Origin: Bacteriovoracaceae bacterium
GTDB lineage: Bacteria; Bdellovibrionota; Bacteriovoracia; Bacteriovoracales; Bacteriovoracaceae
Length of the DNA: 64,000 nucleotides
Assembly (NCBI GenBank): GCA_023701435.1
Contig: JAMPXB010000001.1
Span: 124,001 to 188,000 of the forward strand
Direction: 5' to 3'
Each line of letters opens with the position of its first letter. Position 1 is the first letter of the stretch. This document shows, one piece after another, positions 53,862-63,314 of this stretch. Below the pieces are notes generated by a model, which saw nothing but the letters and a program-made list of their open reading frames with translations, was not told the DNA's origin and searched no databases. Position numbers and translations under genes: made by a program.

Positions 53862-55459
53862 TCAATATAATCCGAGTTTTTATAGAATTTTACGTCAGGA
53901 TTTTTCTCCATGGCGAGTTTTAAGTCCCATTCGCTTCTGACGGCAAAGCATAAACGCTTCTCTCTATCTTCCATAATAACTGAGGAATATTCTTGAGCAA
54001 ATCTTTCTTCGTCTTTTTTATCCTTAAATTTTAACCATCTGACACCTGTCCAGGCGACTGGCTCATAGGTAGCTGGAACCGAGTACTCATCTTCCAGGCG
54101 GTATTTTACCACCTCAAATTGCAGGCTACCTACGGCACCCAACATTTTTTCATTGGTTTGACGACGGATAAAGAGCTGAGTTGCCCCTTCTTCCGATAGC
54201 TGCGAGAGTCCCTTCTCCAGGTGCTTGGCCTTCATAGGATCTTTGGCGGTAACTCTCATAAAGAGTTCCGGTGAGAAGCTTGGAATACCTGTATAGCGGA
54301 TCAGCTTTTTGCCCATGGTGAAGGTATCACCGATTTGATATTTTCCAGTATCGTAGAGACCAATAATATCTCCCGCCATGGCCTCTTCAGCAATGTCTCT
54401 GTCACGGGCCTGAAAAAGGAGCGGAGTTGCGATGCGGATCTCTTTGCCTGTTCTGACATGAAAAATCTTGTCGTTTCTTTCAAACCTTCCAGAGCACACA
54501 CGCATGAATGAAATACGGTCGCGGTGCTTGGGATCCATGTTGGCCTGAATCTTAAAAATAAAACCGGTGAATTCTTTATCTTCCGGATCAATGGTTACTG
54601 TTTCCGAACTCGAGTCATAAGGCGGCAATACCGCTTCGCGAGGTCTTGGTGTCGGGGCGATTTGAGTAATGAGGTCTAAGGTCTCTTTAACGCCGAAGTT
54701 TTTAAGGGCCGAACCAAAGAAGACTGGTGTTTGAATTCCGGCCAGGTACTCATCCATCGAAAATTCTGGAATAAGAGTTTCCACCATCTCCAGTTCTTCT
54801 TTTAATTTCTCAACCAGGGCCTGACCAATGGCCTCTTTGAGGGAAGGAGCGTCCAGGTCGGAAGCATCAACATAACTTGGCGAGAAAGGATCACGAGAAT
54901 CCTTGAAGCTTAAAATCTGTTTGGTTTTAAAATCATAGACCCCTTTAAAATCAACACCGTTACCCACCGGCCAGGTCATCGGAACGCACTGGATTTTAAG
55001 AATCGATTCAATATTATCCAGTAGTGCAAAAGGATCCATGGCTTCGCGGTCAAACTTGTTCATGAAAGTAACGATAGGGGTATCGCGCATACGGCACACT
55101 TCCATCAGCTTGATGGTTTGGGCCTCAACCCCTTTGGCCGAGTCAATCATCATCAGAACAGATTCTACGGCAGTAAGGGTACGGTATGTATCTTCAGAGA
55201 AGTCTTTGTGTCCGGGAGTATCAAGTAAGTGAAGAGCACGGTCATTATACTCAAAACTCATCACCGATGAGGTGATGGAAATTCCGCGCTGCTTTTCCAG
55301 TTCCATCCAGTCAGATTTAGCGTAATCACCAGTCTTTGACTTAACCATTCCGGCTTCACGGACAACACCCCCAAACCACAAGAGCTTTTCGGTCATGGTG
55401 GTTTTACCAGCATCCGGGTGGGAGATGATGGCGAAGGTGCAACGAGGTTTAAAACTCAT
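53858..55459 (-). CDS. prfC: Peptide chain release factor 3
   Basis: GTPase that removes RF1/RF2 from the ribosome after termination. The 533-residue length matches E. coli RF3 (529). P-loop SHPDAGKT (13-20), DTPGHKDFSEDTYRTL and MNKFDREAMDP are intact, and the RF3-specific domains II and III (VGSLQFEVVKYRLEDEY) follow. First gene of a two-gene operon. Confidence 0.96.
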   Translation of the reverse strand: MSFKPRCTFAIISHPDAGKTTMTEKLLWFGGVVREAGMVKSKTGDYAKSDWMELEKQRGISITSSVMSFEYNDRALHLLDTPGHKDFSEDTYRTLTAVESVLMMIDSAKGVEAQTIKLMEVCRMRDTPIVTFMNKFDREAMDPFALLDNIESILKIQCVPMTWPVGNGVDFKGVYDFKTKQILSFKDSRDPFSPSYVDASDLDAPSLKEAIGQALVEKLKEELEMVETLIPEFSMDEYLAGIQTPVFFGSALKNFGVKETLDLITQIAPTPRPREAVLPPYDSSSETVTIDPEDKEFTGFIFKIQANMDPKHRDRISFMRVCSGRFERNDKIFHVRTGKEIRIATPLLFQARDRDIAEEAMAGDIIGLYDTGKYQIGDTFTMGKKLIRYTGIPSFSPELFMRVTAKDPMKAKHLEKGLSQLSEEGATQLFIRRQTNEKMLGAVGSLQFEVVKYRLEDEYSVPATYEPVAWTGVRWLKFKDKKDEERFAQEYSSVIMEDREKRLCFAVRSEWDLKLAMEKNPDVKFYKNSDYIE

Positions 55460-55599
55460 GTGATAGTGTCCTTAAAAAGTTCGGCATTAAGCGTAAAACT
55501 TTGATATCAGTAAATGTAAGAAATGTATATTAAATACGTCTATCGCTCTTAAGAATTAATTCATCTCACTGTAAGAAATTTAACATCTAAAATAATTCC

Positions 55600-56982
55600 A
55601 TGAAGACATCGATTGAATTTATCTTCGCTCTCTCTCTTTTTGTAACTCTTCTCATGGCAGGTGTATCTTACTTCCTCTATCGAAGGCATAAAGAAAAAAA
55701 TTACGTTCATTTAACCGAATTCTGGGGAGCTTTAGCAGTCAATGTTCTCGCTTGTGGAATATTCCAGGATATGATGCCGCAAGTTGTGGCGCTCTCCATG
55801 GTGGGATGGATATGGCCGTTAAAAGGATTTCGCTTATTTTTGGAAGACATATCCCAGACTGAATTATTTGAAAGATGGAAACTGATAACTCTCGGGGCCG
55901 GGGGCTTTATCACTGTCGCCCTCGCCAGTTATGGATTTACCTTTACTCAGTATACATTTCCCTTTGCTTTAAGTGTGTCGATTATTGGACTAAGTCTGGT
56001 CATGGAGTCCAAGAAGAAAATGGCCAAAGACTTAATGTCTCCACTTCATATGATGGCCTTTGGACTGACCAGTTTATTTTTTATTTCCCGACTGGCCTTT
56101 CCCTTTTGGAGAGTCGGTCCCACCACTGAAGGTTATGCCTTGATTGTGGAGCTGGTGCTGATACTTAGTTTGGCAGCATGTGTATTCGCAGTCTTTCTGG
56201 AGATGATGAAAAAACGGCATGACGAAGAGATGGAAGCCATGCTTAAGGAACGGAATGATAAACTTTTTGGACAATCAAAATATGCAGAGCTAGGAATGAT
56301 GTCGGCCGGTATTGCTCATGAAATTAATAATCCTCTCGCAGTCATTCAGGCCCGAACAACTCAGTTGTTAAGAATTTATCGGAATCCGGAAAAACAAAAA
56401 GAACTGGCCGATGGTCTTCAACAAATTCTTTATACCTCAGAAAGAATCAACCGCACCATTCAGGGAGTAAGGGAATTTGTCCATCAGGATGAGCGAGGGC
56501 CAATGACTCAGATTCCGATCAAATTGCTGGTGGATGATGTCCTGGCCTTTACCGGACAGAGAATGAAAAATCATGGGGTCAATCTGCGTTTTTATGGTCT
56601 GGAGAATTATTCAGTCATCGGTAATAAGATTCAGTTGGAACAGATCATTTTGAATCTATTAAATAATTCCTTTGATGCCATAGAGTTTCTTCCGGACAAA
56701 TGGATTGAAGTAAGTGTTCATCAAAAAGAAGATAAGATTCAGATCTATTTTAAGGATTCAGGCCACGGTATCCCACCAGAAATTGCCTCAAGGATCATGG
56801 AACCATTTTTTTCCACCAAGGACATCGGAAAAGGCACCGGCCTGGGACTTGCTCTGGCACGGGGAATCGCTGAAAAGCATGGAGGATCATTACAGTATCT
56901 AAGTGGAACAACCCATACCACCTTCCTGCTTGAATTGCCTAAAAGTCCTGCCCAAGAGTGGGATCTACCGGTCCTTCATTAA
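55600..56982 (+). CDS. Membrane sensor histidine kinase (orphan)
   Basis: A 460-residue kinase with a seven-helix N-terminal membrane sensor (residues 5-200), a short coiled coil, HisKA of the NtrB/PAS-less class with AGIAHEINNPLAVIQ (H240), and HATPase_c (NLLNNSFDAIEFL, DSGHGIPPEI, GKGTGLGLALA). No receiver gene is near. The 3' end overlaps a convergent small gene by 18 bases. Confidence 0.9.
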   Translation: MKTSIEFIFALSLFVTLLMAGVSYFLYRRHKEKNYVHLTEFWGALAVNVLACGIFQDMMPQVVALSMVGWIWPLKGFRLFLEDISQTELFERWKLITLGAGGFITVALASYGFTFTQYTFPFALSVSIIGLSLVMESKKKMAKDLMSPLHMMAFGLTSLFFISRLAFPFWRVGPTTEGYALIVELVLILSLAACVFAVFLEMMKKRHDEEMEAMLKERNDKLFGQSKYAELGMMSAGIAHEINNPLAVIQARTTQLLRIYRNPEKQKELADGLQQILYTSERINRTIQGVREFVHQDERGPMTQIPIKLLVDDVLAFTGQRMKNHGVNLRFYGLENYSVIGNKIQLEQIILNLLNNSFDAIEFLPDKWIEVSVHQKEDKIQIYFKDSGHGIPPEIASRIMEPFFSTKDIGKGTGLGLALARGIAEKHGGSLQYLSGTTHTTFLLELPKSPAQEWDLPVLH

Positions 56983-57213
56983 TTTTTTATGTGCTTTCAT
57001 ATCTTCAAAAAGACGCATTCGTGGATCTTCCTGCATCTTCTGCATCTGGGGTGATTGATCGGCTTCCATTATTTCAAAAAAATTCTGTTTCTTTTGGGGT
57101 TCTAGCTCTTGGTAGGGATGAATGATGTCTTCCGGCTTAAGTTCCTGCTCTTCACTTGCGTGAGTCATGTGGACCAGAAGAATGATAGAGGCGATCAGAA
57201 AGAGTCTCATCAT
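56965..57213 (-). CDS. Small secreted protein, unknown function (82 aa)
   Basis: ATG at 57213 (or 57210) gives a signal peptide MMRLFLIASIILLVHMTHA followed by about 60 very charged residues rich in Glu, Lys, Gln and Met (EEQELKPEDIIHPYQELEPQ). A longer frame from 57273 is less likely because it hides the signal sequence. No cysteines; no family recognised. It overlaps the histidine kinase gene at the 3' end. Confidence 0.5.
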   Translation of the reverse strand: MMRLFLIASIILLVHMTHASEEQELKPEDIIHPYQELEPQKKQNFFEIMEADQSPQMQKMQEDPRMRLFEDMKAHKKLMKDR

Positions 57214-57340
57214 TGGCCCATGATATTCATACGCAAGAAGCTCAGTCTCCTTAAGAGAGGCCAAAAATTGCAAGACGAATCTTTATAACCTGATGTATAA
57301 AAAAATCTAAAAATAATTTTTTAGCTAGAAGGTGAGATAT

Positions 57341-58399
57341 ATGGATGATCTTTTTAGTACCTTTTCTGATACTCATTATTATAAGTTTATTGGTATTTCT
57401 CTTAGTGTTTACTTGGGTCTATGGTTCATTAAAAAATTCTTTTTCGTAAAACTCAAGGCCATATTTTCTAAAACGAAAAGCCGTTATGACGACATTGTTC
57501 TCGATGCATTGGCCCAAACAAAACTTTACTTCATTGCAGCAGTAGCGCTTTATGCAGGTTCGCAATCGCTTATCCTAAGTAAGAAAATCACAACCGGCAT
57601 AAACAAGGTGATGCTGATCATTTGTGCCGTTCAGTTCATCATTTGGGGCCGACAGTTTATTAATAGTTGGATTCAGACCACTATCGAGCAAAAAAATAAC
57701 GATCCTTCGGTTAAGACCTCTTTGAATTTTATTGGGCTCCTTTTAAAGGCCCTTTTTATCGCTCTGGTCATTTTGTTTGTACTCAACAACATGGGTGTAG
57801 ACGTGACAACCTTTATCACCGGTTTAGGTGTTGGTGGTGTGGCCATTGCTCTTGCCACTCAGAATATTCTGGGAGATTTATTTTCATCTCTATCAATCGT
57901 TATGGATAAGCCCTTTGTGGTAGGAGATTTTATAACCTTAGGACCTGATACTGCGGGAACCATTGAGCATGTGGGTCTTAAAACCACAAGGCTTAAAAGT
58001 TTGTCGGGAGAGCAAATAGTGATTTCAAATTCTGATTTACTCGCCTCGAGGATCAGAAATTTTAAGCGTATGGAAGAGCGCAGAGTCGTGTTTCAGCTAG
58101 GTGTTACATATCAGACGAAAAGAGATAATTTACAAAAAGCGACAGAGTTAATTAAAGATATCATCGTCAAAGAAGAGAATGCACGATTTGATCGGGCCCA
58201 TTTTGTACGTTTTGGAGCCTCCTCGCTGGATTTTGAAGTCGTCTATTGGATCACCAATCCTGAATACAACATCTTTGCTGATGTTCATCAGAAGGTTCTG
58301 TATGCCATTCACGAAGCATTTGAAGCAAATAATTTAGAATTTGCTTATCCAACTCAAACTTTATTTGTTCAAAAAAATGAAACCTCCGCTTTGAACTAA
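57341..58399 (+). CDS. MscS-family mechanosensitive channel
   Basis: A 352-residue channel with four or five membrane helices. The pore helix and following segment are typical of MscS (GLGVGGVAIALATQNILGDL and FSSLSIVMDKPFVVGDFI, residues ~165-205), and the beta domain carries LKTTRLKSLSGEQIVISNSDL. It opens under membrane tension to release solutes. ATG 57341 with AAGGTGAG upstream is preferred to GTG 57332. Confidence 0.9.
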   Translation: MDDLFSTFSDTHYYKFIGISLSVYLGLWFIKKFFFVKLKAIFSKTKSRYDDIVLDALAQTKLYFIAAVALYAGSQSLILSKKITTGINKVMLIICAVQFIIWGRQFINSWIQTTIEQKNNDPSVKTSLNFIGLLLKALFIALVILFVLNNMGVDVTTFITGLGVGGVAIALATQNILGDLFSSLSIVMDKPFVVGDFITLGPDTAGTIEHVGLKTTRLKSLSGEQIVISNSDLLASRIRNFKRMEERRVVFQLGVTYQTKRDNLQKATELIKDIIVKEENARFDRAHFVRFGASSLDFEVVYWITNPEYNIFADVHQKVLYAIHEAFEANNLEFAYPTQTLFVQKNETSALN

Positions 58400-58415
58400 A
58401 ACAAAGCGGAGGTTT
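58380..58415. terminator. Bidirectional terminator between mscS and gcvP
   Basis: A perfect 14-bp stem AAACCTCCGCTTTG/CAAAGCGGAGGTTT (58380-58393 with 58402-58415), loop AACTAAAA, T-rich on the plus-strand exit and serviceable in the other direction. The left arm contains the last codons of the MscS gene. Confidence 0.9.
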
Positions 58416-58419
58416 TTCA

Positions 58420-61400
58420 TTATAGAGATTTCTGATGGGCCTCTAGAATCAGCTCACATAGGTCTGACGGTGTTGAGTTACGGAGCTTTTCCGAGTCAAT
58501 ACGATCAGGAATGATCGCCGGAAGATTACGTGTAATCTTTTCTGTTAACACAGGATTCTTATTGGCCAGCACTTCATCAACCCGGTCAATCGGAGTGAAG
58601 TGAGGAACAGTTTTAAGAACTTCCGGATGCTCATTGACCAGCTTCAGGATTGTTTCAACCACGCTGACAAATTGATCCAGTTCTTTTTTCGAGTAAGTTT
58701 CAGTTGGCTCAAGCATCAGACCGAATTGTTCAGGGAAGGCGACCGTCGGTGCATGGAAACCAAAATCTAAAAACAGTTTACCGATCCGAGCGATGGAGTT
58801 TGTTTTTGGAGTTCCTGAAGCTTCAATTTTTTTGAATGTTTCAGGCGAAAGAGTCAAAATAAACTCGTGCATACGAGGGGAGTTTGTCGCTTCAGCAGGA
58901 AGACATGGGTAACTCTTGGAGAGTTTATGATGAAGGTAGCGCGCAGAAAGAACGGCAACCTGACTCATCTTACGAACCCCGTCACCTCCCAGGGCCTTGA
59001 TATAAGTGTAGGCACGAATTTTATGTGCAAAGTTTCCGAAGTGACGGTGGAAAGATCCCACGGATTTGGAAGGTTTTATTACATCAAATTTGCCATCTTT
59101 TTTTACAACCTGAATTCCTGGCATGAAATCCATTAATTTTGCAGAGACCGCCACAATGGCATCTCCCGGTCCACCGCCGCCATGAGGAATAGTCCAGGTC
59201 TTATGGAGATTATTGTGAACTGCATCTACTCCCAGATCATTGAGATCAATGATTCCAGCAATGGCATTCATGTTGGCGCCATCCATGTAAACGAGTCCGC
59301 CTACTTCATGGATTAAGGCACTCATCTCTTTAAATTGGGTCTCAAAAATTCCGGCCGTGTTTGGATTTGTTACCATGACACCGGCCACACGATGACCGTC
59401 GGTTTTTAAAAACTCTTTGATTTGATTCAAATTCATTTCACCGTTAGGCTGTGCTTCAACAGTGTAAATGCCGTATACTTGGCCATCAACGACCTTAGAA
59501 ATGTATCCGGCCATGGTCGCAGTCGCTGGGTTTGTCCCGTGAGCTGAACGTGGAATAATGACCACATTTCTTTTATCACCTTCACCGCGATCACGGTGAT
59601 AGGCCTGGAACATTTTTAATCCAACGAGTTCACCCTGAGCTCCGGCCAATGGTTGAGTGGTGATTCCTGGAAGACCTGTGATGGCCTTAAATTGTTCCTG
59701 AATTTCATAAAGAATTTCCAAAGATCCTTGAACGTCATCAATTGGCGCTTCTGGATGGATGTTCGTGAATCCCGGAAGAGAAGCGGCATAGTCATTGATA
59801 TAAGGATTGTACTTCATCGTACAAGAACCCAGCGGGTAGATACCATCATCAGGAGAAAGGTTTTGTTTACCGAGCTTCTCATAGTAAGCAATGATTTCTG
59901 CTGTTCCCATTTTAGGGATTTCCGGAGCCTCAACTCTCATCATCACCGATTGGATTTTTGGAGCAGGAGTTCCGTTTTTTGTTTTCTCAAATTGAGTGCC
60001 GAAGAATTTAATCAATTCATTCACATCGTCTTCTGAATGAATGTCAGTAAAGCTCATGAGAATAAGGTTTTCACCTATGATCTCAGCATGGCGATGACTT
60101 ACGTCTACACCTACCTGAATTCCGGCAGCACTGGCCTTGTTAATAAATTCCTGGGCATCTGTTGGAATTTTCAAGGTGAATTCATTGAAAAAAGCTGAGC
60201 CTTTAAATTTTAATTCAACTCCCTCAAATTGAGTCAGACTCTCAGCGGCCATTTGGGCCAGAGAACGTGCTGTCTTGAGGGTCGCTTCGAAGCCTTCATC
60301 ACCACGGGCAAGCATTGAAGCACCGGCAGCGGTTGCAATAAAGGACTGGTTAGAACAAATATTAGAAGTTGCTTTTTCACGACGGATATGTTGCTCGCGA
60401 GTTGAGAGAATTAGTGCTTTACAGTCACGGCCTTTTAAGTCCTGAGTTTTTCCGACATATCTTCCAGCAGTAGAACGAATAGATATTTTATCTTGCTCAT
60501 TATAACGAATACCAAAAATGCCCAGACCCGGACCGCCAAAGTTCGGTCCAATGGCCAGGTGCTGACCTTCGGCAACAACCATGTCCGATCCTTGCATGCT
60601 GGTACCAAATTTAGCAGGAGCTTTCAGACCGCCCTTACCCAAAAGCATGGGATCAACGACTGCGATTGATTTAATGTTGTTGGTTGAACAAAGATCCACG
60701 ATTTCATCGACGGATTCGATATTTCCCAAACTGTTAACATGAGGGAAGGCCACTGCTGCCACTTGTGGAGTGGTGTTAAGGATTCTCTTTAATGCTTCCA
60801 TATCAATTTTACCTGATTGGGCATTAACCGGAGCTCTTACGATTTTAAGTGAAGTGCCACGGGCGAGAGTATCAAGAACTTCCAGGTCCCCTTGATAAAG
60901 AGTATTGGCCACAACGATCGTGGTGGCGTCTTTAACCAGGCGGAGTGCGCAGTTCATCGCTTCAAATAAACAGGTTGAGCGGTCATAAAGTGAGGCATTG
61001 ATGGCCTCAAACCCCGTTAACTGTGAAATAAGAGATTGATAAATCCACAGAGTCTGCAGAGTGCCCTGTGAGCGTTCTGGCTGATAAGGAGTGTAGGCAG
61101 TAGTAAGTCCGCGGATGTCACAAACAGGTCCTACCACGTCAGTAACCTTGTACTGAGGAAGACCATCACCAAGGAAAGAAATTTTCTGTTTGTTCTTATT
61201 GGCCAGGTCATTTACATGAGTAATTAATTCTTCATAGCTCATGTGCTTATGCATAGGAACATTTGTCATCTTTACGCCGTCTTCAATGTGGGCATAAAGA
61301 TCTTCCAGCTTAGAGAGTCCCAGTTCTTTTAACATGAGCTCAATGTCTTTATCGTTGGCACCAATATAAAATGGTTTTAATTCCCGTTTTAATTTTTCGG

Positions 61401-61434
61401 GATGATAGTTAAGAGGGACGTGTGAACTCTTCAT
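58420..61434 (-). CDS. gcvP: Glycine dehydrogenase, GcvPA-GcvPB type joined in one chain
   Basis: P-protein of the glycine cleavage system, 1004 residues. The N-half (1-~490) has GcvPA traits (AYTPYQPERSQGTLQTLWIYQ, DRSTCLFEAMNCA). The C-half opens with PLGSCTMKYNP (534-544), the exact GcvPB form, and carries PLP-lysine K745 in NNLHKTWTIPHGGGGPG. Classical one-chain GcvP is ~950 residues with SCTMKLN; this resembles the two-subunit type fused end to end. No gcvT or gcvH is in the window. Confidence 0.92.
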   Translation of the reverse strand: MKSSHVPLNYHPEKLKRELKPFYIGANDKDIELMLKELGLSKLEDLYAHIEDGVKMTNVPMHKHMSYEELITHVNDLANKNKQKISFLGDGLPQYKVTDVVGPVCDIRGLTTAYTPYQPERSQGTLQTLWIYQSLISQLTGFEAINASLYDRSTCLFEAMNCALRLVKDATTIVVANTLYQGDLEVLDTLARGTSLKIVRAPVNAQSGKIDMEALKRILNTTPQVAAVAFPHVNSLGNIESVDEIVDLCSTNNIKSIAVVDPMLLGKGGLKAPAKFGTSMQGSDMVVAEGQHLAIGPNFGGPGLGIFGIRYNEQDKISIRSTAGRYVGKTQDLKGRDCKALILSTREQHIRREKATSNICSNQSFIATAAGASMLARGDEGFEATLKTARSLAQMAAESLTQFEGVELKFKGSAFFNEFTLKIPTDAQEFINKASAAGIQVGVDVSHRHAEIIGENLILMSFTDIHSEDDVNELIKFFGTQFEKTKNGTPAPKIQSVMMRVEAPEIPKMGTAEIIAYYEKLGKQNLSPDDGIYPLGSCTMKYNPYINDYAASLPGFTNIHPEAPIDDVQGSLEILYEIQEQFKAITGLPGITTQPLAGAQGELVGLKMFQAYHRDRGEGDKRNVVIIPRSAHGTNPATATMAGYISKVVDGQVYGIYTVEAQPNGEMNLNQIKEFLKTDGHRVAGVMVTNPNTAGIFETQFKEMSALIHEVGGLVYMDGANMNAIAGIIDLNDLGVDAVHNNLHKTWTIPHGGGGPGDAIVAVSAKLMDFMPGIQVVKKDGKFDVIKPSKSVGSFHRHFGNFAHKIRAYTYIKALGGDGVRKMSQVAVLSARYLHHKLSKSYPCLPAEATNSPRMHEFILTLSPETFKKIEASGTPKTNSIARIGKLFLDFGFHAPTVAFPEQFGLMLEPTETYSKKELDQFVSVVETILKLVNEHPEVLKTVPHFTPIDRVDEVLANKNPVLTEKITRNLPAIIPDRIDSEKLRNSTPSDLCELILEAHQKSL

Positions 61435-61548
61435 GATAATTCCTTCTATGAGAACATAATGTTTTGGCCAGCATATCCTAGGCCCTCAAAAAAGATTTGT
61501 TAAGAAATAAGAGTGATTAAATGCAGCTGGTCATTTATACTTTCTGGA

Positions 61549-62271
61549 ATGATTAAATTGATTAAAGAGGGAAGCTTGCTTTCCGCCGATGGTCCAGAAT
61601 TCGAAGAACTAAATAAGTTTTCAGCACAGCTTGGCCGGGAACTGGTTTTTGAATGGATTGGTGGTCAGTTTTGGTTGCATTCTGATTTGCCACCAGAAAA
61701 ACCGATTGGAATTGAAATTGACCGGGAATTATCCCGCCATGAAGATTATTTTAAAAAAAGTTCCTTACAAAAAGAACTCCTGGCCCGGGCCGTAGGGGTC
61801 AAAGGACCTTACCGTCCAAAAGTGTTGGATCTTACCGCCGGCATGTTGGGGGACTCTCTTTTGCTCTTAAGCTTTGGCTGCGAGGTCTGGGCCAGTGAAA
61901 GGCATCCGGTGATTCGTTTTCTTATTGAAAGTGCTCTTAAGAATGCTCAGCATCCAAAAATAAAGTCGTTTCATTTCCTATCTCAGGAAGCCTCGGAGGT
62001 GCTAAAGGCCTGCCCGCCGGTGGATGTGCTTTATTATGACCCCATGTTTGAGGACGCTAATGAAAAAACCGCCCCCAAAAAAGAGATGCGTATATTTCGA
62101 AGCATGGTCGGATCAGATCAGGATGCGGTGGATGTGTTCCAGGAAGCCCTTGAACTAAAAGTTAAACGTTTAGTTGTAAAACGGCCCCGGCAGTCCATCT
62201 TTCTGTCTCATAAACCCTCGGTGGAATATATCGGGAAATCTACTCGATATGATGTGTATTTTTCAGTTTAA
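61549..62271 (+). CDS. rsmJ: RsmJ-like 16S rRNA (guanine-N2) methyltransferase
   Basis: A 240-residue SAM-dependent methyltransferase with the RsmJ/YhiQ signature. Seen are KELLARAVGVKGPYRPKVLD, LTAGMLGDSLLLLSFGCEVW (SAM site), SERHPVIRFLIESAL, VLYYDPMFEDAN (catalytic DPMF), KKEMRIFRSMVGSD and RLVVKRPR. E. coli RsmJ modifies G1516 of 16S rRNA. ATG 61549 is preferred; GTG 61513 would add 12 residues. Confidence 0.85.
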   Translation: MIKLIKEGSLLSADGPEFEELNKFSAQLGRELVFEWIGGQFWLHSDLPPEKPIGIEIDRELSRHEDYFKKSSLQKELLARAVGVKGPYRPKVLDLTAGMLGDSLLLLSFGCEVWASERHPVIRFLIESALKNAQHPKIKSFHFLSQEASEVLKACPPVDVLYYDPMFEDANEKTAPKKEMRIFRSMVGSDQDAVDVFQEALELKVKRLVVKRPRQSIFLSHKPSVEYIGKSTRYDVYFSV

Positions 62272-62307
62272 AAAGATTAGAGTAGGGGCTCATTTTGGAG
62301 ACCTGTT

Positions 62308-63306
62308 ATGACTAAGAAGTACGATGTTTATGCCGTTGGGAATGCTCTTGTTGATATGGAGTATGAAGTTCACGACGAATTTTTCTCAAAACACAAAATT
62401 GATAAGGGTTTGATGACCCTGGTAGATGAAGAGCGTCAGAATTATCTGCTTAGTGCTCTTGGGACTGCCCCTAAAAAACAGCAGTGCGGAGGCTCGGCCG
62501 CCAATACGGTCATAGCCGTAGCTCAGTTTGGAGGCAAAGGGTACTATTCTTGTAAAGTGGCCAAAGATCCTATTGGGAACTTCTATTTTCAAGACCTCCA
62601 GGACAATGGAGTGACTTCCAATCTTTTGAACCAGGAACGTGAAGACGGTGTCACTGGTAAATGTCTGGTGCTGATTACTCCTGATGCCGAAAGAACAATG
62701 AATACCTATTTGGGTATTACTTCAAGCATTTCAAAAAATGAAATCGACATGGAGTCCATTAAGAGTTCAAAATATTTGTATATGGAAGGCTATTTAGTGG
62801 CCTCTCCTACTGGTCAGGCAGCTGCCGTTCATGCCCGAAAGATAGCGGAAGCCGCAGGTGTTAAAACGGCCCTTACATTTTCAGACGTTAATATGGTTAA
62901 ATTCTTTAGAGAAGGCCTTCTGGAAATGATGGGAGAAAAGATTGATTTGCTTTTTGCCAATGAATCCGAGGCTTGTGCTTTTACCGGAGTTGATGACCTC
63001 TTGGTTGCAAGGGAAGAACTTAAAAAATTCGCTAAAACCTTTGTAATAACTTTAGGAGAAAACGGTGCCATGATCTTTGACGGAGATACCTTCATTGACA
63101 TAGAACCCTATGCTGTCGAGGCGGTGGATTCAAACGGTGCCGGCGATATGTATGCGGGGGCTTTTTTGTATGGCATTACCAATCACCATACCTATGCTTC
63201 GGCTGGAAAACTGGCCTCAATGGCCGCCAGCCGTGTTGTTTCTCAGTTTGGTCCACGTTTAAAAACAGAAGTGGCGCTTGAAATTAAAAATAAAGTTTTT
63301 GGATAG
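62308..63306 (+). CDS. PfkB-family sugar kinase, adenosine-kinase-like
   Basis: A 332-residue ribokinase-fold kinase. Seen are YAVGNALVDMEYEV at the start, GGSAANTVIAVAQFGG (PfkB motif 1) and the catalytic VDSNGAGDMYAGAFLYG (motif 2) with base Asp. The QCGGSAANT form is typical of the adenosine kinase branch. It may phosphorylate adenosine or another nucleoside; the substrate is not certain. It is followed 8 bases later by asnS. Confidence 0.85.
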   Translation: MTKKYDVYAVGNALVDMEYEVHDEFFSKHKIDKGLMTLVDEERQNYLLSALGTAPKKQQCGGSAANTVIAVAQFGGKGYYSCKVAKDPIGNFYFQDLQDNGVTSNLLNQEREDGVTGKCLVLITPDAERTMNTYLGITSSISKNEIDMESIKSSKYLYMEGYLVASPTGQAAAVHARKIAEAAGVKTALTFSDVNMVKFFREGLLEMMGEKIDLLFANESEACAFTGVDDLLVAREELKKFAKTFVITLGENGAMIFDGDTFIDIEPYAVEAVDSNGAGDMYAGAFLYGITNHHTYASAGKLASMAASRVVSQFGPRLKTEVALEIKNKVFG

Positions 63307-63314
63307 GAGTTAAA

